Of a stretch of 64,000 bases of DNA, positions 7,954-17,355 are shown piece by piece. Every line of letters starts with the position of its first letter. The stretch's first letter is position 1. Position numbers and translations under genes: made by a program. Under the pieces are notes generated by a model. That model searched no databases. It worked only from the letters and a program-made list of their open reading frames with translations, and had not been told where the DNA came from. The stretch comes from Chryseobacterium sp. SNU WT5 (GTDB taxonomy: Bacteria > Bacteroidota > Bacteroidia > Flavobacteriales > Weeksellaceae), in NCBI RefSeq assembly GCF_007362475.1, contig NZ_CP041687.1, forward strand, positions 1,488,001-1,552,000, given 5' to 3'.

Positions 7954-7996
7954 TTTTTTCTGGGTGAGCGGTTGATTTTTCAATCCGAATGGTAAA

Positions 7997-10201
7997 TTAT
8001 AAATTGTTATTGATTGCGTCATTGGTCTTGTCAACGCCAAAACTGATGAAAGCTCCTACAAATACAAACATATTTGTTAGTGGTAAAACTGCGGAACGTC
8101 TTTGTCCATCGTTGGAGAAATTATAACCATAGATATTTTTATTTCCTAAAATATTCGAAACGCTTAGGACCAAAACGGTAAAGGTTTTAGAATTCTTATT
8201 GCCTAAATTTGGCAGATAATTCAAACTGAAATTAAGACTGCTGTAATCTTTCAAAGTTCCTTCATGTCGGATAACATTGCTCTTGTTTTGGGAAATAATA
8301 TCATAATACGGACGCCCAGAAGCATAGGTATAGGACAAATTAAATCCAGTCTTCCAGGTAGTTACAAATTTTTTTGCAACTGCAGACAGGGTATGTTTTG
8401 CTGCAAATCCAGGGGTTAAACTAAAGGGATAGTTTAAGAAATCTCTTTTGGTGTCTAAGAATGAATAAGAAATCCAGTAATCGATATTATTAAAAGTTTT
8501 TTTGTCTCTCCAGAAAATCTCGATTCCTTTTGCATATCCTTTTCCTTCGTTATTTTCTGCAGTTTGCATGAATTGATTTCCAGAAGTTTTCGTTAGTTGA
8601 CCGTACTTTTTGTAGAAAGATTCAAAACGTAAACTTCGCCCTTCCGATGATTTCTGCAACTGGAAAATGTAATGTTCTGCTTTCTGAAATGTGATGGGGT
8701 AGTTAGAATTTAAATATTTACTTTCTGGGTTTTGATAGAACGTTCCGTATGCAAAAGAAGCAGTTAATCCGGTTGATAATCGATATGCTACAGCCGCTCT
8801 GGGCGCGAAATTAGTTGCATTCAGATAAGTAGAATGTTCTGCTCTCGCACCAATTTTAAACGACAGATTATTATTGATACCGAGATCAGTTTCTACAAAA
8901 CCAGATGAGATTAAATCTTGATAGTTTTTCCCGAAATTGGTGGTTTCGGCAGCGTTGTTAAATTCAAATCCTGTGAGGACTGCAGAAATTTTATTAATTT
9001 TTCTTTCTAATATCGTTTTGAAGTTCAGATAATTACTTTTATTAACCAAGTCAATTTCTGAGGTTTTTAAGCTGTTTTTAAAGCTAGAGTTATTCAGATC
9101 AGAGTCGTTGTACGAGTAAGACATTCCAGCATTTATCAAATATCTGCCGAATTTCTGCCGAAAAGACAAATTCTGGAAAAGCATATTCGATTTTAAAGCT
9201 GTATTTGTTTCATCCACTTCAGGCTCTAAACTGGAAGATCGAACTACCAATTCATTGACATCAAAATTACCATAGTATTTAAATATTCCTCCGGATTTTG
9301 TCTTTAATCGAAAATTAAGATCTCCTCCTAAACCTTTAGGACTTTTGATAAACTGTGTGTTGTATTTTAGAAGATCTTGAACCATTGCCAAATTGAAATA
9401 ACTCAAGCTCGCACCGTAAGAATAGGTTTTATCTTTGCTCAGTTTTTGTAGTCCTCCGTTAATAAAAAGAGGAGAAATTCCAAAATCATAAGAACTCGTC
9501 TCAGGAAGATCAACACTTTCTAGAATTAGTGCTCCCGAAAGTGCCTGTCCGTAAATCGCAGAATATCCACCACTTGAGAAAATATTACCTTTAAAAAGTG
9601 AAGTGTTAAACCGGTCACGTCCTGCAATCCCAGGAATAGAAGCAGAAAAGTAATTGTTAATTAAATTTCCGTCCATAAATATCTTGGTTTCTGTACCAGT
9701 TCCACCACGAACAAAAAGACCTTCTGTCTCACCAATCTTTTGTACGCCAGGAAGGTAAGTTAAAGCAGCTGAAATCTGACCGTCTGCGCCTGCGGTAGTA
9801 TAAATATCAATGGGTGACAGTAGTGTTGTGGCTCTTTTCTTATCGCTTGCTTCTATAGAACCTGCTGAAATAACAACTGCTGCTATTTCTGAAATTTGCT
9901 CTTTTAAATCTGTATTTGAAGTAATGGAAACATCTTTTATAATGATATTAGTTTCGATATCTGCAAATTTAGGATTAGAGAAGACTAAAATTTGGTTACC
10001 TTTTTCTGTAGTTTGAAAAGTATAAAAACCGTTTTTGTCCGTAGTTGCGCCGTCGTAGGTGTCTTTTAAAGTCACAGAAATGCCTCTAACTCCTTTATTT
10101 TTAAAATGAACTGTACCTGAAATGGTAATTTGAGCATTAGCGAAAAAAGCCATTAAAAAGGTGACAACCACTATCATCTTTCCACTCATAAAAGTTTGCA
10201 T
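7997..10201 (-). CDS. TonB-dependent outer membrane receptor
   Basis: A 734-residue receptor. A signal peptide (about residues 1-23, ending FFANA) is followed by a carboxypeptidase-regulatory-like beta domain (about 25-100: ITISGTVHFKNKGVRGISVT). A plug domain (about 115-225: LSPIDIYTTAGADG, LPGVQK, FVRGGTGTETKIFMDG) and a long beta-barrel with repeated amphipathic strands follow. It imports a ligand across the outer membrane using TonB energy; the ligand cannot be told. There is no SusD partner next to it, so it is not a typical polysaccharide-utilisation pair, and nothing nearby points to siderophore or cobalamin use. The barrel end is near DKTNDAINNNL rather than a clear terminal Phe. Length is at the short end for the family. 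Confidence 0.9.
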   Translation of the reverse strand: MQTFMSGKMIVVVTFLMAFFANAQITISGTVHFKNKGVRGISVTLKDTYDGATTDKNGFYTFQTTEKGNQILVFSNPKFADIETNIIIKDVSITSNTDLKEQISEIAAVVISAGSIEASDKKRATTLLSPIDIYTTAGADGQISAALTYLPGVQKIGETEGLFVRGGTGTETKIFMDGNLINNYFSASIPGIAGRDRFNTSLFKGNIFSSGGYSAIYGQALSGALILESVDLPETSSYDFGISPLFINGGLQKLSKDKTYSYGASLSYFNLAMVQDLLKYNTQFIKSPKGLGGDLNFRLKTKSGGIFKYYGNFDVNELVVRSSSLEPEVDETNTALKSNMLFQNLSFRQKFGRYLINAGMSYSYNDSDLNNSSFKNSLKTSEIDLVNKSNYLNFKTILERKINKISAVLTGFEFNNAAETTNFGKNYQDLISSGFVETDLGINNNLSFKIGARAEHSTYLNATNFAPRAAVAYRLSTGLTASFAYGTFYQNPESKYLNSNYPITFQKAEHYIFQLQKSSEGRSLRFESFYKKYGQLTKTSGNQFMQTAENNEGKGYAKGIEIFWRDKKTFNNIDYWISYSFLDTKRDFLNYPFSLTPGFAAKHTLSAVAKKFVTTWKTGFNLSYTYASGRPYYDIISQNKSNVIRHEGTLKDYSSLNFSLNYLPNLGNKNSKTFTVLVLSVSNILGNKNIYGYNFSNDGQRRSAVLPLTNMFVFVGAFISFGVDKTNDAINNNL

Positions 10202-10266
10202 CGTATTAATTTTAATCCTGTAAATGTATTACGGAATGACATTTGCTGAAAATTTAATACACTGAA

Positions 10267-10298
10267 TTGTAAAAATTCAATACTGAACAGTAATTTTG
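10267..10298 (+). promoter_or_regulatory. Promoter of sodC
   Basis: TTG (10267-10269), a 21-base spacer and TAATTTTG (10291-10298) match the Bacteroidota consensus. It lies 45 bases before the ATG at 10344 and supports that start over any upstream codon. Confidence 0.65.
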
Positions 10299-10343
10299 TT
10301 CTCAATACGCAATTCATTATTCATTAACATAAAAAATATTCTT

Positions 10344-10847
10344 ATGAAAATCGCTACACTTTCGGTGCTTATCTGCAGTGCATTATTGGCAGTATCATGT
10401 ACCACAACCAAAAATTATACGGTAAATTCCAAAAGCGGAACCATGACTCAAGGGACTGCTAATTTTGAACAAAAAGGCAAAATGGTTTCCTTGGATATGA
10501 ACATTTACAAATTATCTCCAGGAATTCATGCAGTACATATTCACGAAAAAGGAGATTGCTCCGCTTCAGATGCAAGCTCTGCTGGCGGACACTGGAATCC
10601 TACCTCAGAAAATCACGGGAAATGGGGAAAGGATGAGTTTCATATGGGAGATATAGGAAACTTGAATGCTGATAAAGATGGCACGGCAAGATTGGTTTTC
10701 AAAACCGACAAATGGTGTCTGGGATGTTCTGATCCTTCAAAAAACATCATAGGTAAATCTTTAGTTATTCATGCTGATAAAGATGATTTTCATTCTCAAC
10801 CAACTGGAAATGCAGGAGGAAGAGTAGGATGTGTAGAAATTAAATAA
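10344..10847 (+). CDS. sodC: Cu/Zn superoxide dismutase, lipoprotein
   Basis: A 167-residue enzyme that converts superoxide to hydrogen peroxide and oxygen outside the cytoplasm. I chose ATG 10344 because it gives a clean lipoprotein signal (lipobox AVSC, Cys19), so the protein is probably tethered in the envelope. Copper ligands His65 and His67 (HAVHIHEKG), the bridging His83 (GGHWNP), zinc ligands His91, His100 and Asp103, and copper ligand His143 (VIHADKDD) are all present. Cys72 and Cys163 form the conserved disulfide. Arg160 (GGRVGC) is the usual active-site arginine. An extra CLGC pair at residues 125-128 is unusual and could form a second disulfide. It is a single-gene unit between its own promoter and a strong terminator. 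Confidence 0.93.
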   Translation: MKIATLSVLICSALLAVSCTTTKNYTVNSKSGTMTQGTANFEQKGKMVSLDMNIYKLSPGIHAVHIHEKGDCSASDASSAGGHWNPTSENHGKWGKDEFHMGDIGNLNADKDGTARLVFKTDKWCLGCSDPSKNIIGKSLVIHADKDDFHSQPTGNAGGRVGCVEIK

Positions 10848-10872
10848 AACCACCTATCAATCTTAATAGAAA

Positions 10873-10903
10873 GGCCGTCGCAGAATATCTGCGACGGTCT
10901 TTA
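10873..10903. terminator. Bidirectional terminator between sodC and clpC
   Basis: A 12-bp stem GGCCGTCGCAGA / TCTGCGACGGTC (one G-T pair) with a 3-base loop is flanked by A-rich and T-rich tracts. It ends the convergent genes sodC (plus) and clpC (minus). Confidence 0.85.
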
Positions 10904-10925
10904 TTTAAAAAGCATAGAAGGGTAA

Positions 10926-13445
10926 TTACTTGGTTTTGGTTTTCTTTTTTGTAGGCTCACCTTCTAAACCATCTTTCACTTCATTCAATTTAAGAATTAC
11001 AGTACTTCCTTCAGATAACTCTTTGTTTACGAGCATTTCAGCGAGTAAATCTTCAATGTATTTCTGAATCGCTCTTTTGAGCGGACGAGCACCAAAATCT
11101 TTATCCCAGCCTTTTTCAGCAATAAATTCTTTTGCTTCGTCAGTCAAATCAACTTTGTAGTTCAGTTTTTCTAAACGGCTGTATAATTTGCCTAATTCTA
11201 AATCGATAATTTTCGTAATATCTTCTTTTTCAAGATTATTAAAGATCACGATATCATCAATTCTATTCAGGAATTCAGGGGCAAAAGCTTTCTTTAAAGC
11301 ATTTTCAATGGTACTTCTGGCTCTGGCATCCGTGTTGGTTTTCTTCGCTATTGTACCAAATCCTACTCCGTCGCCGAAATCTTTTAGATCTCTGGTTCCA
11401 ATATTGGAAGTGAGTATAATGATGGTATTTCTAAAATCAATTTTTCTTCCTAAGGAATCGGTAACAAAACCTTCATCCAGTATTTGCAATAATATATTAA
11501 ATACATCCGGATGTGCTTTTTCTATTTCATCTAAAAGTACTACTGCATAAGGTTTCCTACGAACAGCTTCTGTAAGCTGGCCTCCCTCTTCATATCCTAC
11601 ATATCCAGGAGGAGCTCCTACTAATCGAGATACTGCAAATTTCTCCATGTATTCACTCATATCGATTCTGATCAAAGCTTCGTCCGAATCAAATAATTCA
11701 CGAGCCATCACTTTTGCAAGTTCCGTTTTACCAACACCGGTAGTTCCTAAGAAAATAAAGGTACCAATAGGTCGGTTGGGATCTTTTAATCCTGCTCTAT
11801 TTCGTTGGATTGCTTTTACGACTTTCTTCACCGCTTCTGGCTGCCCAATTACTTTTCCGTTCAGCATCTCATCCATATGAGCCAGTTTATCCAGTTCATT
11901 TTTGCCGACTTTCGTCACTGGAATTCCGCTCATCATGGAAACAACTTCCGCCACACTTTCTTCCGAAACAGTTTCTTTTTTCTCTTTTACATCTTTGTCC
12001 CAAGCCTCTTGCGCTAAGTTCAGCTCGATCTGTAAACGCTCTTCTTCATCCTTCAATTTTCTTGCTTCCAGATAATCTTGCTTTTTAACCGCCTGCTGTT
12101 TCTGTTCCTTAATTATTTCGATCTTATTTTCGTGATCGATGATTTCCGTCGGAACTTTCATGTTTTTAATATAAACCCGAGACCCGGCTTCATCCATTGC
12201 ATCAATTGCTTTATCTGGTAAGAAGCGGTCTGTAATATATCTCGCTGTTAAATTTACACAAGCGAGAATCGCTTCATCCGTGTAAGTAACATTGTGGTGA
12301 TCTTCATATTTGTCTTTAATTTGATTCAAAATTTGGATCGTCTCTTCTACCGTAGTGGGTTCCACCATTACTTTTTGAAATCGGCGCTCAAGTGCGCCAT
12401 CTTTCTCGATATACTGTCTGTACTCATCTAGGGTAGTCGCACCAATACATTGAATCTCTCCTCTTGCAAGCGCTGGCTTAAACATATTAGAAGCGTCGAG
12501 ACTTCCTGTAGAACTTCCAGCACCTACTATGGTGTGTAATTCATCGATAAATAAAATGACATCTCTGTTTTTTTCCAGTTCTGTCATGATTGCTTTCATG
12601 CGTTCTTCGAACTGTCCACGGTATTTTGTTCCGGCAACCAGACTTGCAAGATCTAAAGTGATTACCCGCTTACCATAAAGTACGCGCGAAACTTTTTTCT
12701 GCTGAATTCTTAGAGCTAAACCTTCTGCAATAGCAGATTTACCTACACCCGGTTCACCAATTAGAAGTGGATTGTTTTTCTTTCTTCTTGATAAAATTTG
12801 CGAAACTCTTTCGATTTCTTTTTCACGACCAATCACCGGATCCAATTTCCCCTCTCTGGCCAAAGTCGTTAAATCCCGGCCGAAATTATCCAGCGTTGGC
12901 GTTTTACTTTTCCCGGTCCCAATGTTCCCAGTTGGTTTCCTCATTTGTCCAAATTCTTCCCGTTCTTCATCATCGTCGTAAGCGCTCATTTTAGGAGTTT
13001 GTCCTGAGTTCTTCAACATTGTTTGGTATTCTTTGGTTACTCTTTCGTAATCAATATCATATGAGCTTAAAATACTGGTCGTTGGATCTTCCGGCTTATA
13101 AAGAATGCCAAGGAGAAGGTGTACCGTATTAATCTCGGTACTCTGGTATTGTCTGCATTCTAGCTCTGATCTTTTTACTGCATGATCAGCCATCTTTGTA
13201 AAAGAAACTTTCTCACTTTCGATGGAAAAGGGATTTAAGCTGGCAACCGACATGGTTTCGATTTTTCTTTTTATTTGGGTTAAATCGGCCCCCAAATTAT
13301 GCATGATCTCTTTAGCAGAGTTTTCTGTCTTGATCATTCCCAAAAGAAAATGCTCTGTATTTAGAAACTCGCTGTGTAAGCGTCGTGCTTCGTTTTTACT
13401 GTGTTTGAACACCTGATCCAAACCGTTTGAAAATTGATGATCCAT
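10926..13445 (-). CDS. clpC: ClpC AAA+ unfoldase of the Clp protease
   Basis: An 839-residue Hsp100 ATPase that unfolds proteins and feeds them to ClpP. The double Clp_N repeat occupies about residues 1-145. The first AAA+ module has Walker A GEPGVGKS (230-237) and Walker B VILFIDE (296-302). A UVR/coiled-coil middle region (about 441-490) follows. The second module has Walker A GTTGVGKT (567-574) and Walker B VVLLDE (635-640). A VGF loop (residues 694-696, GDGVGFGT) is the tripeptide that docks on ClpP, which separates ClpC from the disaggregase ClpB. The C-terminus is Lys-rich. It stands alone with no adjacent mcsA, mcsB or ctsR, so regulation differs from Firmicutes. Confidence 0.95.
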   Translation of the reverse strand: MDHQFSNGLDQVFKHSKNEARRLHSEFLNTEHFLLGMIKTENSAKEIMHNLGADLTQIKRKIETMSVASLNPFSIESEKVSFTKMADHAVKRSELECRQYQSTEINTVHLLLGILYKPEDPTTSILSSYDIDYERVTKEYQTMLKNSGQTPKMSAYDDDEEREEFGQMRKPTGNIGTGKSKTPTLDNFGRDLTTLAREGKLDPVIGREKEIERVSQILSRRKKNNPLLIGEPGVGKSAIAEGLALRIQQKKVSRVLYGKRVITLDLASLVAGTKYRGQFEERMKAIMTELEKNRDVILFIDELHTIVGAGSSTGSLDASNMFKPALARGEIQCIGATTLDEYRQYIEKDGALERRFQKVMVEPTTVEETIQILNQIKDKYEDHHNVTYTDEAILACVNLTARYITDRFLPDKAIDAMDEAGSRVYIKNMKVPTEIIDHENKIEIIKEQKQQAVKKQDYLEARKLKDEEERLQIELNLAQEAWDKDVKEKKETVSEESVAEVVSMMSGIPVTKVGKNELDKLAHMDEMLNGKVIGQPEAVKKVVKAIQRNRAGLKDPNRPIGTFIFLGTTGVGKTELAKVMARELFDSDEALIRIDMSEYMEKFAVSRLVGAPPGYVGYEEGGQLTEAVRRKPYAVVLLDEIEKAHPDVFNILLQILDEGFVTDSLGRKIDFRNTIIILTSNIGTRDLKDFGDGVGFGTIAKKTNTDARARSTIENALKKAFAPEFLNRIDDIVIFNNLEKEDITKIIDLELGKLYSRLEKLNYKVDLTDEAKEFIAEKGWDKDFGARPLKRAIQKYIEDLLAEMLVNKELSEGSTVILKLNEVKDGLEGEPTKKKTKTK

Positions 13446-13695
13446 ATATTGTTTCTCGTCTGTTAATTAAAGATAGAAAATAATTCTATCATGTACTACC
13501 CAAGTTACAAATACTTTACCAAAAATATTTTAAGACTATATGGCAGAAATAATTATGGTATCTCACTGATAATGATAAGGTTTAATTTCTAAAGGTTTAG
13601 TATCATGAGTAATTCTCTGTTATCCAATATACAAACTACCATTCTTTAATGCCATTCAAGTTGAGCATTTGCTCAAAAAAGCGTAATTTTTCCCC

Positions 13696-14793
13696 ATGAA
13701 AGTTATTGTAAGTGCGTTCAGTAATTTATATACCGATCAAAGAATAGAAAAAGTTTGTGAAACTCTTCATAATGCGGGTTATGAGATTAAACTTATTGGA
13801 AATGACTGGGGTGGTATGGAAGCAGTAAAAAGACCTTATCCTGTAAAACTGATTGCTATTTCTTCGAAATCTTTGAAAACTGCTTACGCTGAATTTAACT
13901 GGAAACTTTTTAAATTACTCAAACAAACTGCGGATAAGAACACGATTCTTTTAGCGAATGATCTGGATGCTCTTTATCCTAATTATATTTTAGCGAAAAA
14001 ATTAGGGATCCCATTAGTTTTTGACAGTCATGAGATTTTCAGCGAAATGCCTGCAATTCAAGGTAAAATATCTCAAAAGATATGGAGGGTTTTGGAACGT
14101 AAACTGGTCCCCGAGATGAAATACATGATGACGGAAAGCTTTAGTTATGCTCGGTGGTTTTCTGAAAAATACTCTGTAGATCCTATTGTTATAAGGAATA
14201 TTCCAAGAAGAATTACTGAGAGGATTGAAATGCTAAATAATAATCCTAAAATTTTATTATACCAGGGTGTAATTAACCAGTCAAGAGGAATTTCACAAGC
14301 TATTCTATCACTCAAATTTTTGACTGGAGTCATCTTTAAAATTGTGGGTGACGGTCCGAAGAGAGTTGAATATGAACAAATGGTAAGAGATCAAAATCTT
14401 GAGAATAAAGTACAGTTTTTAGGTAAACTCACCCCAACTGAACTTCGTAAAGTAACTATAACAGCTGATGTTGCATTAAGTATTGAAGAAAATGGCGGGG
14501 TAAGCTATTTGTATTCTTTACCGAATAAGGTTTCCGACTGCATCCAGGCAAGAGTTCCGTTGGTGATGATTAATTTTCCCGAGATGATGCGTGTTTACAA
14601 TCAGTTCAAAGTGGGGGAAATTGTAGAGAATCACAACCCGGAAAATTTGGCAAATAAAATTAAAACTGTTCTTGAAAATGGAAGAACATTTTATCAATCT
14701 GAACTGGGAAAAGCAGCAGAAGAACTTTGTTGGGAAAATGAAGAGCCAAAGATTCTTCAACTGTTTAAAAAGGTAGAGAAGGAAAATTTCTAA
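13696..14793 (+). CDS. Glycosyltransferase, GT4-like
   Basis: A 365-residue GT-B fold sugar transferase. The N-terminal Rossmann half begins MKVIVSAFSNLYTDQRIEKV and contains DSHEIFSEMP, typical of family 4-like enzymes. The C-terminal half has the nucleotide-sugar site pattern LLYQGVINQSRGISQA, FKIVGDGPKR and a later E-x-N-G-G region (SIEENGGVSYLYSLPNKVSD). It would transfer a sugar from a nucleotide donor to a lipid or surface glycan in the cytoplasm; donor and acceptor cannot be read from sequence. A weak hairpin TTGAGC/GCTCAA (13661-13676) precedes the start. It is followed by sufE and a family 9 glycosyltransferase in the same direction. Confidence 0.85.
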   Translation: MKVIVSAFSNLYTDQRIEKVCETLHNAGYEIKLIGNDWGGMEAVKRPYPVKLIAISSKSLKTAYAEFNWKLFKLLKQTADKNTILLANDLDALYPNYILAKKLGIPLVFDSHEIFSEMPAIQGKISQKIWRVLERKLVPEMKYMMTESFSYARWFSEKYSVDPIVIRNIPRRITERIEMLNNNPKILLYQGVINQSRGISQAILSLKFLTGVIFKIVGDGPKRVEYEQMVRDQNLENKVQFLGKLTPTELRKVTITADVALSIEENGGVSYLYSLPNKVSDCIQARVPLVMINFPEMMRVYNQFKVGEIVENHNPENLANKIKTVLENGRTFYQSELGKAAEELCWENEEPKILQLFKKVEKENF

Positions 14794-14831
14794 ACCTGAA
14801 TTTCTTACCTTTGTGCAAATTCCAGTGAACG

Positions 14832-15251
14832 ATGACTATCAAAGAAAAACAACAAGAAATTGTAGAAGAATTTGCCTTTCTAGAAGATTGGGAACAAAAA
14901 TATGAGTACATAATCGATCTCGGAAAGGAATTGAAAGGTCTTCCTGAGGATAAAAAAAATGAGGGAAACTTAATAAAAGGTTGTCAGTCCAAAGTTTGGG
15001 TTGATGCCGAGTTCAAAGAGGGTAAATTATTTTTTGAAGCGGACTCTGATGGTATTTTACCAAAAGGAATTGTATCCTTATTAGTTTCCATATACAGCGG
15101 ACATTCTACTCAGGAAATTTTAGATTCTGATTTTAAATTTATAGAAGAAATAGGGCTGCAGGAATTTCTTTCTCCCTCGCGGGCTAATGGATTAATGGCG
15201 ATGACCAAACAGATTAAGTTTTACGCAGTAGCTTTTCAAATAAAAAATTGA
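14832..15251 (+). CDS. sufE: SufE family cysteine-desulfurase activator
   Basis: A 139-residue SufE protein, which takes sulfur from the cysteine desulfurase SufS as a persulfide and passes it to the Fe-S scaffold. The acceptor Cys51 lies in the conserved GCQSKVW motif, and the family's DLGKELKGLP and LVSIYSGHSTQEI segments are present; length is normal. No other suf gene is in the window. A -7 element TACCTTTG (14806-14813) sits 18 bases before the ATG, so it may have its own promoter. Its TGA overlaps the TTG start of the next gene by 4 bases, which couples it to a glycosyltransferase with no obvious functional link. Confidence 0.9.
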   Translation: MTIKEKQQEIVEEFAFLEDWEQKYEYIIDLGKELKGLPEDKKNEGNLIKGCQSKVWVDAEFKEGKLFFEADSDGILPKGIVSLLVSIYSGHSTQEILDSDFKFIEEIGLQEFLSPSRANGLMAMTKQIKFYAVAFQIKN

Positions 15252-16216
15252 TCAGGATTTTAGCATACCGGTTTTCAGCTTTTGGTGATGTCGCGATGAC
15301 AGCACCAGTATTTATTGAATTCCTTCAGCAAAACCCCAATGTAGAGATCATTATGGTCTCTAGAAATAATTTTAAAGATCTATTTGAGGGTATACCAAAT
15401 CTTATTTTTAAAGGCATTAACGTTGATGATTACAGAGGAGTTTTTGGGTTAAGAAAACTGGGCAAATCGTTACTTAAGGAATTTAAACCAGATTATATTG
15501 CCGATCTCCACGATGTTATCCGGACTAAAGCACTCAACCTCTTTTTCACAAAGAACGATTTTAAGGTTTTTAAAATTAACAAAGGGAAAGAGGAAAAAGA
15601 ACTCCTTACAGATATCTGGAATTTGAATAAAATTCCATTGAAACCTACCAGCGAAAGATATGCTGATGTTTTCCGGTCGATGGGTTTTAATCTTCAACTT
15701 TCGCATCAGTACAGGAGGGACCCTTCAATCATTAAGAATGGAATCGGTATTGCGCCCTTTGCTCAACATAAGGGTAAAATGCTTCCATTAGAAAAAACCT
15801 TTGAGGTGGTAAGAATATTGGCTGCTAAACATAAAGTCTACTTTTTCGGTGGTGGGAAAAATGAAGTCTCCGTTTTAAATGATTGGCAGCAGCAAATTTC
15901 TAATACAGAGAATTTAGCGGGAAAACTAAGTCTGAAAGAAGAGTTGCAGAAGATTTCTGAACTGGAAGTAATGATTTCTATGGATTCGGCAAATATGCAT
16001 CTAGCTAGTTTAATGGGGACCCGATGTATATCGATCTGGGGTGCAACCCATCCATATGCGGGTTTTCTAGGTTATGGTCAAAGTCAAACAGACATAGTTC
16101 AAGTCAAAGATTTAACGTGCAGACCATGTTCTGTGTTCGGTGATCGGGAATGCTATCGCGGGGATTGGGCCTGTTTACATGAGATATCTATTCAAAAGAT
16201 TATTGATCTTATCTAA
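15248..16216 (+). CDS. Glycosyltransferase family 9 (heptosyltransferase-like)
   Basis: A 322-residue GT9 enzyme of the lipopolysaccharide heptosyltransferase type. The N-terminus IRILAYRFSAFGDVAMTAPV is the classic family signature. The C-terminal half contains IGIAPFAQHKGKMLP, the donor-site stretch MISMDSANMHLASLMGTRCI and WGATHPYAGF. It would add a sugar, heptose or a related one, to the lipopolysaccharide core at the inner face of the membrane. The start is TTG at 15248, overlapping the sufE stop, because the family signature begins immediately after it and no ATG is nearby. Four Cys residues near the C-terminus (CRPCSVFGDREC...ACLHE) are typical of Bacteroidota members. Confidence 0.88.
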   Translation: MIRILAYRFSAFGDVAMTAPVFIEFLQQNPNVEIIMVSRNNFKDLFEGIPNLIFKGINVDDYRGVFGLRKLGKSLLKEFKPDYIADLHDVIRTKALNLFFTKNDFKVFKINKGKEEKELLTDIWNLNKIPLKPTSERYADVFRSMGFNLQLSHQYRRDPSIIKNGIGIAPFAQHKGKMLPLEKTFEVVRILAAKHKVYFFGGGKNEVSVLNDWQQQISNTENLAGKLSLKEELQKISELEVMISMDSANMHLASLMGTRCISIWGATHPYAGFLGYGQSQTDIVQVKDLTCRPCSVFGDRECYRGDWACLHEISIQKIIDLI

Positions 16217-16221
16217 AAAAC

Positions 16222-16252
16222 AAAATCCTCTCAATTCTTGAAAGGATTTTTT
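16222..16252. terminator. Terminator between convergent genes
   Basis: AAAATCCT / AGGATTTT with an inner TCAA / TTGA pairing and a short T tract lies just after the GT9 stop and before the stop of the minus-strand guanylyltransferase, so it can serve both. Confidence 0.75.
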
Positions 16253-16270
16253 GTTGATCTCAGTGTTTAT

Positions 16271-17353
16271 TTAAAGAAATTTCTCGCCTTTCTTTATCGT
16301 TTTTAAATCTTGTATATAATCCTTTATCAGTTGGTCATTATCTCGTGGACATATTAAAAGTGCAGTATCAGTATCTACAATAATGTAATTTTCCAGCCCA
16401 TCTATCACAGCAGCTTTGTTTTCATTTTTAAGTTTAATAACATTTCCTGTCGAGTTATAGGTCACAATGTGCTTTGACTTTACGGCATTATTAAAGGAGT
16501 CTTTTTCCGCATTTTCAAACACAGAAGTCCAGGTTCCTAAATCGCTCCATCCCAAATCAGATGGAATTACATAAACATTCTGTGCTTTTTCCAGAATTCC
16601 GTTATCAATAGAAATCTTGTTTACTTTTGGATAGATCACATTAATACATCCGATCTCATTTTCAGTGTTATAATCACAACTGTCAAAATTTTGAGTCATT
16701 TCCGGTAAATGCTCGGTGAAAGCTGATAGAATTGATTGTACATTCCAGATAAATATCCCTGCATTCCAAAGAAAGTCACCACTTTCCAAAAAAGTCTTTG
16801 CAATCTCCAGATCTGGCTTTTCAGTAAACGTTTTAACTTTGAAGTATTCAGAATTTTTCTTTTCTACAAACTGAATATAACCAAATCCAGTGTCTGGGCG
16901 GGTAGGTTCAATACCTAAAGTAATTAGATAATCGTTTTTTGCGGCTAGATTAAAGGCAAGTTGCACCTTCTCCAAAAAGGTGTTTTCCTTTAAAATTAGA
17001 TGATCTGCAGGAAGAACAATGATATTGGCATCCGGATTAATATGGGCAATTTTCTTGGCCATAAAAATATTACAAGCTGCCGTGTTTTTCATCATCGGCT
17101 CACCGACAATATTTGCGCTTTGTAATTGTGGAAGTTGTTCTTCTGTAAGAGAAATATATTCTTTGTTCGTAATTACAAAGATATTTTCGGGCGCTACAAT
17201 CTTGCTGATTCTATCGAAAGTTTGCTGAATCATCGTTCGGCCCGTTCCTAAAATATCCTGAAATTGTTTGGGGTATTTCTGGGTACTCATAGGCCAGAAT
17301 CTACTGCCGATTCCTCCTGCCATGATAACGCAGTAATTGTTTGATTTGGACAT
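16271..17353 (-). CDS. manC: Mannose-1-phosphate guanylyltransferase
   Basis: A 360-residue enzyme making GDP-mannose from GTP and mannose-1-phosphate, the donor for mannose- or fucose-containing glycans. The N-terminal pyrophosphorylase signature MAGGIGSRFWPMSTQKYPKQF is clear (residues 11-31). VLPADHLI, GYIQF, FTEKPD and LWNAGIFIW follow in family order, and the sugar-phosphate end shows SDLGWSDLGTW. It lacks the C-terminal isomerase domain of fused ManC/AlgA proteins, as usual in Bacteroidota. It begins 2 bases after the SprT-like gene, forming a two-gene unit, and faces the glycosyltransferase gene group. Confidence 0.9.
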   Translation of the reverse strand: MSKSNNYCVIMAGGIGSRFWPMSTQKYPKQFQDILGTGRTMIQQTFDRISKIVAPENIFVITNKEYISLTEEQLPQLQSANIVGEPMMKNTAACNIFMAKKIAHINPDANIIVLPADHLILKENTFLEKVQLAFNLAAKNDYLITLGIEPTRPDTGFGYIQFVEKKNSEYFKVKTFTEKPDLEIAKTFLESGDFLWNAGIFIWNVQSILSAFTEHLPEMTQNFDSCDYNTENEIGCINVIYPKVNKISIDNGILEKAQNVYVIPSDLGWSDLGTWTSVFENAEKDSFNNAVKSKHIVTYNSTGNVIKLKNENKAAVIDGLENYIIVDTDTALLICPRDNDQLIKDYIQDLKTIKKGEKFL

Positions 17354-17355
17354 AC

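Noticed and set aside
10296-10343. Upstream extension of sodC to 10296
   Set aside because: It would begin inside the promoter -7 element and bury the lipoprotein signal.
11188-12088. Plus-strand frames across clpC
   Set aside because: They are antisense shadows of a fully conserved ClpC protein.
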